Source of the DNA: a bacterium
GTDB lineage: Bacteria; Bacillota_I; Bacilli_A; RF39; UBA660
NCBI GenBank assembly: GCA_030539175.1
Contig: JAUNSN010000006.1
Coordinates: forward strand, 1 to 43,849
Reading direction: 5' to 3'
DNA length: 43,849 nucleotides
This document shows positions 34,246-43,849 of the stretch, one piece after another. How positions within the stretch are numbered: position 1 is the first letter of the stretch; every line of letters begins with the position of its first letter. Both the position numbers and the translations under genes were made by a program. The notes beneath the pieces were generated by a model. The model did no database searches. It had not been told where the DNA came from and saw nothing but the letters and a program-made list of their open reading frames with translations.

Positions 34246-35190
34246 CTACAAAAGATCTTTCTTTTTTAAAATATATGCAATTAATAAAGATAAAATAAAA
34301 GATATAATTATAATTATCATAAAGGCAAATGGCGAGCGAGAAAACATTCCTAAAGGAACGTTCATTCCCATAAAAGATGATATCATAGTTGGTACAGAAA
34401 ATACGATAGTAATACTAGCTAAAAACTTCATAACTGTATTTAGATTATTAGAAATTATTGTTCCAAATGCCTCTGTCGTACTACTTAATATTTCTGTATA
34501 AATGTGAGTTGTTTCAATTGCTTGTTTATTTTCTATTATAGTGTCTTCTAACAGTTCTTCATCATCTTGATATATCTTTATTATTCTTCCTCTTAATAGT
34601 TTTTCTAATACCGCTTCATTAGATTTTAAAGATGTTTCCATATAAACCAAACTTTTATCAACGTTAAGCAATTTTATTAAGTCTTTATTCTTAGTTGACT
34701 TATATAAAGAATCTTCCAAAGACTCTCTATCTTTATTAATAACATTAAGAGTCTTTAAATAGCAAATCGATACTTTAGATAATAGTTGAATAACAAATCT
34801 ACTCTTTTTATTAGTATAAAAGTTACTCTCTTTACCATTGCGAAAATTATCTAAAAAACTCATTTTCTCTAAACAAATAGTAACAATAAAATCATCTCTT
34901 ACTATAAGCATCCCAAAAGCAATAGTCGCTACGTGAGAGTGTCGAGATCTTTTTTTAATAATTGGCACATTAACAATAATTAAACGATATTCTTCGTCAA
35001 ACTCTACCCTGGCTGTTTCGTCTAAATCAAGTGAATAACGAATAATTGTTTCGTCTATATTTAAAACTTTAGCTACCTTTTTTATTTCTGCTTCAGTAGG
35101 ATTTACTAGATTAATCCAACTATTTTTACTTAATGATTGTAACGTAGCTAACTTGCCAGTTTTTTGATTAGTCCGAAATACTTCTAGCAT
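34246..35190 (-). CDS. corA: CorA-family magnesium transporter
   Basis: The start is set at ATG 35190 (MLEVFRTNQKTG), with GAGGGGTGAT upstream. The 314-residue protein has a large cytoplasmic N-terminal domain and two C-terminal membrane helices. The CorA signature GMN lies between them (SSFMGMNVPLGMF), ending LLIAYILKKKDLL. It forms a pentameric Mg2+ channel. Overall similarity is to the shorter CorA-like group of Bacillota. It follows serS by 18 bases and may be co-transcribed. Confidence 0.9.
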   Translation of the reverse strand: MLEVFRTNQKTGKLATLQSLSKNSWINLVNPTEAEIKKVAKVLNIDETIIRYSLDLDETARVEFDEEYRLIIVNVPIIKKRSRHSHVATIAFGMLIVRDDFIVTICLEKMSFLDNFRNGKESNFYTNKKSRFVIQLLSKVSICYLKTLNVINKDRESLEDSLYKSTKNKDLIKLLNVDKSLVYMETSLKSNEAVLEKLLRGRIIKIYQDDEELLEDTIIENKQAIETTHIYTEILSSTTEAFGTIISNNLNTVMKFLASITIVFSVPTMISSFMGMNVPLGMFSRSPFAFMIIIIISFILSLLIAYILKKKDLL

Positions 35191-35208
35191 CAGTATCACC
35201 CCTCTTTG

Positions 35209-36483
35209 TTATTTTATATAATCAACTTTTAAATATGGTTTCAAAACATCTGGTACTTTTACACTACCATCTTCTTGTTGATATTGTTCTAATATAGCTG
35301 GAATTAATCTACTGGTTGCTAATCCAGAAGCATTTAAGGTATGTAAATATTTATTTTTACCAGTAACTGGATCTTTATACTTCATGTTACCTCGTCGTGC
35401 TTGATAATCGCGACTATTTGATATAGAACTTACTTCTTTATATATACCCATACTTGGTATCCATACTTCTAAATCATAAGTACGACACATTCCACCAGAT
35501 ACATCACCTGCTGCTAATTTTGTAAGTTGATAATGGAGTCCTAAATTTTGGACAAGTGTTTCCACTTTATGAACTAATTCTTCAAATGCTAAACCACTAG
35601 TTTCTTCTGTTGTATATTGTACTAATTCAACTTTATTAAATTGATGTCCTCTAATCATACCTCTTTCTTCAACTCTTGAACTACCAGCTTCTCTACGATA
35701 ACATGGGGTATAAGCAAAGTATTTTTTTGGCAAACAATCTATTGACAATGTTTCATCACGATGTAAATTTACTAAAGCCGTTTCGGCAGTTGGAAGTAAA
35801 AACTTTGATTTAGTATCAAATCCTCCATCTATCCAATATACATCTTCATTAAATTTAGGAAATTGTCCTGCTGTATAACCACACTCATAGTTTAACATAT
35901 GAGGCGGTAAGACAAATTGATAATTATCTTCAATGTGAGTATCTATCAAATAGTTTAAAACAGCCCATTCTAATCTAGCCCCCATACCAGTATATATCCA
36001 ACTGCCATTGCCAGATAATTTAACTCCTCTTTCATAGTCTATTAAATGAAGATTTTTACATAATTCAACATGATCTTTTGCCTTAAAGTTAAATGTCGGC
36101 TTTTCTAAATATGTACTTATTACTTCGTTTTGTTCTTTATCACCAGCTACAACATCATCATCTGGTATATTTGGTAAACAATCTAAAAAGTTTTTTATTT
36201 TTTCTTCTAACTCTTTAATCTTTACTGTACCCGCATTTATCTCTTCGCGTAACATTTCCATTTCTTTAAATAAAGCCTCTATATCGCCATTTTCTTTTTT
36301 TATCCGAGGCACATCACTAGAAACTTTATTTCTTTTTGCTCTTAATTCATCTATCTTAATAGATAACTCTTTCTTCATTTTATCCCAATTAAGTAATTCA
36401 TCAAAGTTAACATCTTCCATTCTCTTTAATAAAGCTTCTCTTACTTGTTCTTTATTCTCCCTTATCCTGTTAATATCTATCAT
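35209..36483 (-). CDS. serS: Seryl-tRNA synthetase
   Basis: This 424-residue class II synthetase has an N-terminal tRNA-binding coiled coil (about residues 30-105), motif 2 with PCYRREAGSSRVEERGMIRGHQF and motif 3 near LNASGLATSRLIPAILEQYQ. Length is normal. It charges tRNA-Ser and tRNA-Sec if present. The upstream gap is too short for a T-box. Confidence 0.97.
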   Translation of the reverse strand: MIDINRIRENKEQVREALLKRMEDVNFDELLNWDKMKKELSIKIDELRAKRNKVSSDVPRIKKENGDIEALFKEMEMLREEINAGTVKIKELEEKIKNFLDCLPNIPDDDVVAGDKEQNEVISTYLEKPTFNFKAKDHVELCKNLHLIDYERGVKLSGNGSWIYTGMGARLEWAVLNYLIDTHIEDNYQFVLPPHMLNYECGYTAGQFPKFNEDVYWIDGGFDTKSKFLLPTAETALVNLHRDETLSIDCLPKKYFAYTPCYRREAGSSRVEERGMIRGHQFNKVELVQYTTEETSGLAFEELVHKVETLVQNLGLHYQLTKLAAGDVSGGMCRTYDLEVWIPSMGIYKEVSSISNSRDYQARRGNMKYKDPVTGKNKYLHTLNASGLATSRLIPAILEQYQQEDGSVKVPDVLKPYLKVDYIK

Positions 36484-36582
36484 AATATATACACCTTTGC
36501 TTTCTAAAATTATTATAAGTTAGAAAACAAAAATAGTCAACAAAAGTGGTTATTCTTTTTATAAAAGGAGTTATTACTGGTT

Positions 36583-36622
36583 AAAAAAGTTTAAGTTATT
36601 TATACTCTAACTTAAACTTTTT
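36583..36622 (-). terminator. Terminator of the AAA-ATPase/nuclease gene
   Basis: A perfect 15-bp stem (AAAAAGTTTAAGTTA / TAACTTAAACTTTTT) with a nine-base loop covers the stop codon at 36596. The minus-strand side ends in a T run. Confidence 0.85.
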
Positions 36623-38215
36623 GTTAACAAATACTATAACTACCTTAGTTATTTTTTTATTATCAAAGTTGACATCATATTTCTTATCTTCTATTTGTTT
36701 AAATGCTTGTTTTATAGTCTCATCTATTAAAGATTCATCTCTTACTTTCTTTAATTCAAATATATATACATTATCTTTATAACTAGCAACTATATCACAT
36801 CTGCCATACCCTCGTTCAGTCTCTGATGTAATATTAATATCCCCAGACAATAAAAGTCCTAGAAGAAATGTTTGATAATTACTTTCTCTTTCAAAATTAT
36901 AATAACTTGTTTGTAATAACTTTTCTTCTAATAATATTTTAAATGTTTCCATATCATTTTCTTTTAAACTATTAATTAATTCATTAAAACCTTTAACATT
37001 ATTTTCAAACCATCTTTTTATAATATCACTTAAGTTTTTTAATATTTCTTTATTAGGGACTCTTAAATTTACTACCTCATCTGGGTTTATAAATTCATAG
37101 ACTGTTAAATAACCAGCATACAAGAAGAATGACCAAATATCATGATAGGTATTTAAGTCTGTAAAGGTTAAATTTTCATTAACTCTTACATCGTTAATGT
37201 ACCCATTAACGATTAAGTTATTAAATGCTTCTTGGACTTCATTATCAGATGTTTCTATTAACTTTTTTAATATGTCCGTACCACCAGTATTAACCCAATA
37301 TGTTTTTAAAGTATGCATAGGATTCTTTAGGTAACATATAATACTCCATGGATTATAGATATTTGTTTCTCCAAATAAATATCCATCATACATATCTTTT
37401 ACTTTATCATAATCTTCTTTTAAATCATACTTATTTAAAAGCATCATAACTTCTTCTTTTGTAAATCCAAAATACTGACTATATGCTATATCTAATACTG
37501 TAGAAGTTTCTAAGTTATTAAAACTTGAAAACAAGTCAGAGCCACTTACTCTAGTAACCCCAGTTATTAAACCTTGTTTTAATGATGGATTAGTTTTAAA
37601 AGCACTTCCCATAAATGTTTGCATAAATGAAACTATTTCGTCATGATAACCCTCTAAATAACCCCTTTGTATTGGTGCATCATATTCATCTAATAATATG
37701 TATACTGGTTTTTCGTAGTATCGATATAACATTCTTGATAATATCTTTAAACTAGTCGCATAAATAGTATCACTGGCTGTTAAATTTTTTAATGATAAAA
37801 ATTGTTCTTTATCTACTTTATCTAATTTATCACTAGTTTCAATAAATTGATAATCTTTACATATATCTCTAATAATTAACTTTAGTTGTTCAAAAAAATT
37901 ATCAAAATTGTTCTGCTTACATTCTTTTAAAGTTAAATATATAACTGGATATTTATTAATATACTCACTATATTTATCATATTCTTTAATGTTTAAACCT
38001 GTAAATAAATAACTATAATCTTCTCTTATATCAAAGAAATATTTTACCATAGACAAATTAAGAGTCTTACCAAAACGTCTTGGACGAGCAATTAATGTTA
38101 CCTCATCTCCTGTTTCAATAAATTCTTTTATAAACAAAGTTTTATCAATATATAATTTATTTTCGGTTATTAATTTATGGAAATCATCTATTCCCTTAGC
38201 AGTTTCTTGATACAC
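36596..38215 (-). CDS. AAA-ATPase with C-terminal PD-(D/E)XK nuclease-like domain
   Basis: This 539-residue protein belongs to the group with an N-terminal predicted AAA-ATPase (AAA_34-like) and a C-terminal PD-(D/E)XK domain. The start is DFHKLITENKLYIDKT. Walker A is RPRRFGKTLNLSM and Walker B LLDEYDAPI, with a sensor near GVTRVSGSD. The nuclease-like signature is GYGRCDIVA...YIFELKK near residue 480. Such genes are abundant and repeated in gut bacteria. Their role is unknown, possibly defence or mobile-element related. It is a single transcription unit with its own terminator. Confidence 0.88.
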   Translation of the reverse strand: MYQETAKGIDDFHKLITENKLYIDKTLFIKEFIETGDEVTLIARPRRFGKTLNLSMVKYFFDIREDYSYLFTGLNIKEYDKYSEYINKYPVIYLTLKECKQNNFDNFFEQLKLIIRDICKDYQFIETSDKLDKVDKEQFLSLKNLTASDTIYATSLKILSRMLYRYYEKPVYILLDEYDAPIQRGYLEGYHDEIVSFMQTFMGSAFKTNPSLKQGLITGVTRVSGSDLFSSFNNLETSTVLDIAYSQYFGFTKEEVMMLLNKYDLKEDYDKVKDMYDGYLFGETNIYNPWSIICYLKNPMHTLKTYWVNTGGTDILKKLIETSDNEVQEAFNNLIVNGYINDVRVNENLTFTDLNTYHDIWSFFLYAGYLTVYEFINPDEVVNLRVPNKEILKNLSDIIKRWFENNVKGFNELINSLKENDMETFKILLEEKLLQTSYYNFERESNYQTFLLGLLLSGDINITSETERGYGRCDIVASYKDNVYIFELKKVRDESLIDETIKQAFKQIEDKKYDVNFDNKKITKVVIVFVNKKFKLEYK

Positions 38216-38357
38216 AATACCATCTCCTTTACCAGTATTATAATAAAGTATATTCTAAAAGTAAATAAAAAAGGGAACAATTAATTTAATAGTTATATAT
38301 TTTTTAAAGCTTATTACACCTTGCAATTCTTTATATTAAGCTACTTTAAAAAACTAA

Positions 38358-38570
38358 TTATTCTCTGTTAATTACAAAGGGATCACTTATACTACCAGTA
38401 CCAGAGACTATTAAATCACTACTGATATATACCGTTGGATAAGCATAGAATACTTCATCTCCTCCACCCGCACCAATATACTCTATCCGACTAGCCCGTC
38501 TTTTGGCAACCCCTTTACCATCATTTATAGCCCATACATCATGAGTATTATCGCCAGATGGTGTCATAGT
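38358..38570 (-). pseudogene. Severed C-terminal part of the LamG surface protein
   Basis: Directly after the TGA at 38571-38573 the same frame continues for 70 codons (TMTPSGDNTHDVWAINDGKG ... IVSGTGSISDPFVINRE) to TAA at 38358. The end VSGTGSISDPFVI is typical for the C-terminus of this surface-protein module, and TMTPSG belongs to the same fold as the upstream part. It has no ribosome binding site of its own. It would be made only by reading through TGA. Confidence 0.75.
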
Positions 38571-40712
38571 TCATATAGTTACTTCATTATCCGATAAATT
38601 GGCAAGCCAACTATCGGTATTAAAGGCACTAATATCATATTGTACTTTATACGAATTTAATACATCATAAGCTGTTGGTAAACCTACTTTACCGATCCAA
38701 GTATTAGTTGTCGTTTTTGTTTTAACATCAGTATATGTATCACCTGTATCAACAAAGCCAATATCATACGAATGACTTACTAAGATATTAGTTAGTTCAT
38801 TGGGGAAATTTTGATATACTGAACCATTTAAAGTAGCGTTTAAACTACTATCATTTGCAACATTGCCAGAAGAATAATTGGTGGTTAGTAACGGAGTACT
38901 ACTCCAGGCATTACACCCATAATAATCCGTCGTCTGTGGCGGTTTGTTACTAGCATTTAAACAATAACTACTAGCTTGAGATGTTCTATTGCCACTAGCA
39001 TCATATGCTATACTAGATAATGTATTGGTTACTCTAATTATTTTTAACGTATCATCTGGCTCGATAGATATAATTCTCCATGTATCATCTCCAATATTTA
39101 TATAATTATTTACTGTTTTTCCTTTAAAAACATATCTATCTGGTGTCTCTAAATACAATCCATCATTTGTTGTTCTTAATTCATTTAATAATAAATAATC
39201 TTTTATATAATATCGTTCTTCTCTATGCAGATAATTAATTAAATCAACATTATAATTATTTTCTAATTCTCTTGCTGTTAAAGCTTTGTTATATACTCTA
39301 ATTGCATATATTTCCCCTTCAAAAGCTTGAGCATCAATATCATTCCATCTACCTATATTAAAATCTGCTTGAGAAATGATAGAATTAGTACTAAGAGTAT
39401 TCTCTGATACTTTTTCGTTGTTTAAATACTGAATTATCTTATCGCCCTTTCTAACAACTTGGACATGATAAGCTGTATATGGTGATATATTATTATTAAT
39501 GGTATATGTTACATTAGTCCCATTATTTGCATTTGTATTGACATTTAAAAAAGTAAATAGTTCGTATTTAGTTCCAGTAGTATTTTTTATATTTAACTTA
39601 AATCGACCACCCTCTTTGATGTCGGTTCCATTAATTTTTTGAGATACTATAGCTTGGTCTTTAATAGTATTTGCTCCGCTAATAAAGAAGACTTCTAGTG
39701 AAAAATCTCCAGTACTAGGTATTATTGGTGTATTAGCCGTACCATATGAACTTGTAAGATTAAAACGATATCGTTGATTTATTGAATTATAAGTTACATC
39801 TGTTAATTCTATATTATAGTTACCTTGATTATCAGGCCAAGTATTATTATTAATTGGTGTTAAACCTTGTAAATCTAGCAATAAACCAGCTTGAATATAA
39901 TTTTCAACTAGTGGTTGTTCTATTACATCAACCCGTAATTCAAAATTAAAATTTTGTTTTGACATAGTAAGAGGATTTTCCATATTACCATCTATCCATA
40001 TATATAATGTAAAATTAACCTCTGTTAAGCTTGTACTTACTGATGGAACAGTTAATTTTACATCATCTCCTTGATTATATGTAGAAAAATCTCCTTGATT
40101 AATGAGTGCTGATTCTTGATACAATTCCCATTTAAAAGATACATCTTTTAACCCATCTGGTAAGTTATTCATTTTTAAGTAAACATCTATATATAAATGC
40201 GTATGTCTACTACGAGTAATACCAAATTCTTTTACAATCCCTTCTTCTTTAGTCGCCGTTGGATTTAGTTCTTGATTAATATCACTTCCACCAACATAGG
40301 TTATATCTATCGAATCTGTAGGTGTTACTATTGTTGTTGTATTTTCTTGACTAGTATTCCAAGTAAACCAAGCCATTGTCGCACCAATCATACATATTAA
40401 AACAAGAAAAATAGTTAGTAAAACAATTACTACTTTATTTATTCTTATTTTATTTGATGGCAATGTTCTTTCTTTTTTTGGAAGATTATTATTTTTAGTC
40501 ACTTTAGTTATGTTTACTTGTTTTGGTTTATTTATTTTTTTATTGGTTGTTTTATCACTAACTTTTGTTTTATTATTACTTTTTGATGGTGCGAGAGGTT
40601 TATTAGTTTTACTTGCCCCTTTATTTTTAGTAGACGCTTTGTTCTTGCTAATAGTTGTTTTAGTATTTTTCTTTGCTGGCTTTTTAGGTAAATCTTTTTT
40701 CTGTTTTCCCAC
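38571..40712 (-). CDS. Large LamG-containing surface protein, interrupted by in-frame TGA
   Basis: The 713-residue frame starts at GTG 40712 behind GGTGG. It has a lysine-rich cytoplasmic tail (residues 1-92), a membrane segment (93-113) and GATMAWFTW. A TasA/camelysin-like domain follows (FTLYIWIDGNMENPLTM), then a LamG/concanavalin-like domain at about 265-485 (GDFSLEVFF, GRFKLNIKN, GEIYAIRVYNKALTARELE). The last module contains DDTWRIISIEPDD and CLNA...YYGCNAWSS. The frame ends in TGA where a tryptophan would fit (NEVTI-stop-TMTPSG). The product is cut by 71 residues unless the stop is suppressed. It is probably an adhesin or fibre-type wall protein. Confidence 0.75.
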   Translation of the reverse strand: MGKQKKDLPKKPAKKNTKTTISKNKASTKNKGASKTNKPLAPSKSNNKTKVSDKTTNKKINKPKQVNITKVTKNNNLPKKERTLPSNKIRINKVVIVLLTIFLVLICMIGATMAWFTWNTSQENTTTIVTPTDSIDITYVGGSDINQELNPTATKEEGIVKEFGITRSRHTHLYIDVYLKMNNLPDGLKDVSFKWELYQESALINQGDFSTYNQGDDVKLTVPSVSTSLTEVNFTLYIWIDGNMENPLTMSKQNFNFELRVDVIEQPLVENYIQAGLLLDLQGLTPINNNTWPDNQGNYNIELTDVTYNSINQRYRFNLTSSYGTANTPIIPSTGDFSLEVFFISGANTIKDQAIVSQKINGTDIKEGGRFKLNIKNTTGTKYELFTFLNVNTNANNGTNVTYTINNNISPYTAYHVQVVRKGDKIIQYLNNEKVSENTLSTNSIISQADFNIGRWNDIDAQAFEGEIYAIRVYNKALTARELENNYNVDLINYLHREERYYIKDYLLLNELRTTNDGLYLETPDRYVFKGKTVNNYINIGDDTWRIISIEPDDTLKIIRVTNTLSSIAYDASGNRTSQASSYCLNASNKPPQTTDYYGCNAWSSTPLLTTNYSSGNVANDSSLNATLNGSVYQNFPNELTNILVSHSYDIGFVDTGDTYTDVKTKTTTNTWIGKVGLPTAYDVLNSYKVQYDISAFNTDSWLANLSDNEVTI

Positions 40713-40798
40713 CTCTTCACCACCTTTTCGTTTTCTACTATATATAATATATCAAAAATACTAACATTTTGCAATATTATGAACAATTTATTTTCTCT

Positions 40799-41656
40799 TT
40801 AATCGTCATTATCGTTATCTTCATCTAGCAAATCACTAAGAGTTATTATGTCATAACCTTTTTGAATTATATAGTCAACAATTACATTTAATTGTTTTAT
40901 ATTATTATCATTAATATCAAAGGAAATAATACTACCAGATTGAAGATTATTCTTAATAGAGCTATAAGGATTATTCTTAGTTATAACACTTGGAATAATA
41001 GTATGCATTTTATTATCACTACATAATTTTAATATATCTTTATTTTCTATTTCACTATAACAATAAAGTGATTTATTATTACTAAGCTTGTTTATAATAT
41101 TATTATTTATTAATAATACATCCTTTGTATATTTACCATTAAAACCATAATTGTATACATTATTATTAGCAATTAACTTTAATTTAGAAGTATTATTATT
41201 CAACCAAGTACTATCGACAAAAAAATTAAAAGCAATATTTTTAGTATTAGCTAATTTAATAATATCATCTATATTATCATCACTTTTTACTTTAAATATT
41301 AATGATACCTTATTCTTAGATAACGGTGATAAACTTATATAAAAATTATAATTATCAAAGATACTTATATCTGGATAAATACTAGTAAATTGAAGAAGAT
41401 TACTATTATATGTTCCCATTTTTTTCATACTATTATAACTTTTTTCAACATCTATTTTTTTTCCATTTAATCCTGGAGTTATCGTATTACCACTCTTAAT
41501 TGCAGAAATTGGCTCTACAAAATACTTTTCTTGTTCCGTCATTATCTTTATCATAATAGGATCTTGATTTTTTACTACTGTAACAGTTTTATCAGTATAA
41601 AAAAAACTAAAACAAATTAAACTTAATAAGCCAATTGTTTTAAATATATTTTTCAT
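40799..41656 (-). CDS. Degenerate polysaccharide deacetylase-like secreted protein
   Basis: This 285-residue protein has a signal peptide (about residues 1-20) and the shape of a NodB deacetylase: SLIFKVKSDDNIDDIIKLANTKNIAFNFFVDSTWLN, NNVYNYGFNG, and the end GSIISFDINDNNIKQL...YIIQKGYDIITLSDLL. The metal-binding DD pair of the first motif and the HxxxH of the second (NYGFNGKY here) are not present. Enzymatic activity is therefore unlikely. The N-terminal GKKIDVEKSYNSMKKMG segment is probably a separate cell-wall-related region. It may be a binding protein. Confidence 0.65.
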   Translation of the reverse strand: MKNIFKTIGLLSLICFSFFYTDKTVTVVKNQDPIMIKIMTEQEKYFVEPISAIKSGNTITPGLNGKKIDVEKSYNSMKKMGTYNSNLLQFTSIYPDISIFDNYNFYISLSPLSKNKVSLIFKVKSDDNIDDIIKLANTKNIAFNFFVDSTWLNNNTSKLKLIANNNVYNYGFNGKYTKDVLLINNNIINKLSNNKSLYCYSEIENKDILKLCSDNKMHTIIPSVITKNNPYSSIKNNLQSGSIISFDINDNNIKQLNVIVDYIIQKGYDIITLSDLLDEDNDNDD

Positions 41657-41712
41657 GAAATCACCTGTTATAATATATGTGTTTTATATTATATTAATAC
41701 TTATATAAACTG

Positions 41713-43849
<2,137 letters not shown>

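Noticed and set aside
36484-36595. T-box leaders for serS or tyrS
   Set aside because: The upstream gaps (about 110 and 27 bases) are too short, and no specifier or antiterminator pattern is visible.
38571-38573. TGA as tryptophan codon throughout (genetic code 4)
   Set aside because: parE, spoVAD, prp and tgt end in TGA overlapping the next start (GTGA/ATGA type), and the conserved proteins end at the expected length there. One in-frame TGA does not change this.
40532-40786. Lysine-rich frame of 84 codons upstream of the LamG protein
   Set aside because: It is a shifted reading of the lysine-rich N-terminal region of the real gene, with no ribosome binding site of its own.

Overview
The window looks like a low-GC (roughly 30%) Bacillota chromosome. 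The nearest fit is probably an uncultured gut Bacilli lineage of the RF39/Mycoplasmatota-adjacent kind; this placement is inferred from gene content and protein style, not from a marker tree. UGA appears to act as a normal stop: parE, spoVAD, prp and tgt all end in TGA overlapping the next start codon. Nearly every gene is on the minus strand. The plus-strand exceptions are a GerM-like gene, one tRNA-Arg and a DUF192 gene.

Layout on the + coordinate axis: (1) 1-5.1 kb: the edge of a membrane-anchored surface protein, a possibly frameshifted small ORF, then the housekeeping cluster secG-rnr-capA-like-smpB-gloB-like. (2) 5.2-8.4 kb: two tandem sigma-70 paralogues with long, related, unrecognised C-terminal extensions. 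The first has a strong promoter whose -35 box lies in the loop of a perfect 13-bp inverted repeat. (3) 8.5-12.6 kb: parE and a PHP phosphoesterase, then a divergent gerM-like gene and tRNA-Arg(TCT). (4) 12.6-17.7 kb: a TasA/camelysin-style secreted protein, then a sporulation block in the order known from Bacillus subtilis (STAS/SpoIIAA-like, SigF/G-like, spoVAC, spoVAD, spoVAE). SpoIIAB is missing and an XRE regulator is inserted. An unknown secreted protein lies upstream. (5) 18.1-19.8 kb: an ABC-2 exporter. (6) 19.9-22.7 kb: a decayed mobilizable element with a MobV-like oriT match, a truncated serine recombinase, a relaxase tail fragment, a repeat protein and a KilA-N gene, bracketed by a 226-bp direct repeat. 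(7) 22.7-24.1 kb: tRNA-Arg(CCG)-uppP-tRNA-Thr(GGT) in what looks like one transcript, plus tRNA-Arg(CCT). (8) 24.1-31.7 kb: an HD-domain protein, two unknown proteins, a beta-lactamase-fold protein, tyrS, DUF192, a coiled-coil surface protein with tail-fibre-like repeats and a PrsA-like foldase. (9) 31.8-34.2 kb: spoIVFA-spoIVFB-rplU-prp-rpmA, again in B. subtilis order. (10) 34.2-43.8 kb: corA, serS, an AAA-ATPase/PD-(D/E)XK protein, a LamG surface protein interrupted by an in-frame TGA, a catalytically degenerate NodB-like protein, an RluD-family synthase, tgt and an unknown gene running off the edge.

Together the window shows an organism that keeps two syntenic endospore-formation blocks (forespore sigma plus SpoVA channel; SpoIVFA/FB sigma-K processing) in a simplified form. 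It also carries several cell-surface proteins sharing a signal-anchor plus AxxW/ATxAW-type start. The most unusual systems are the twin extended sigma factors with their operator-embedded promoter, and the spoIIA-spoVA operon without SpoIIAB.
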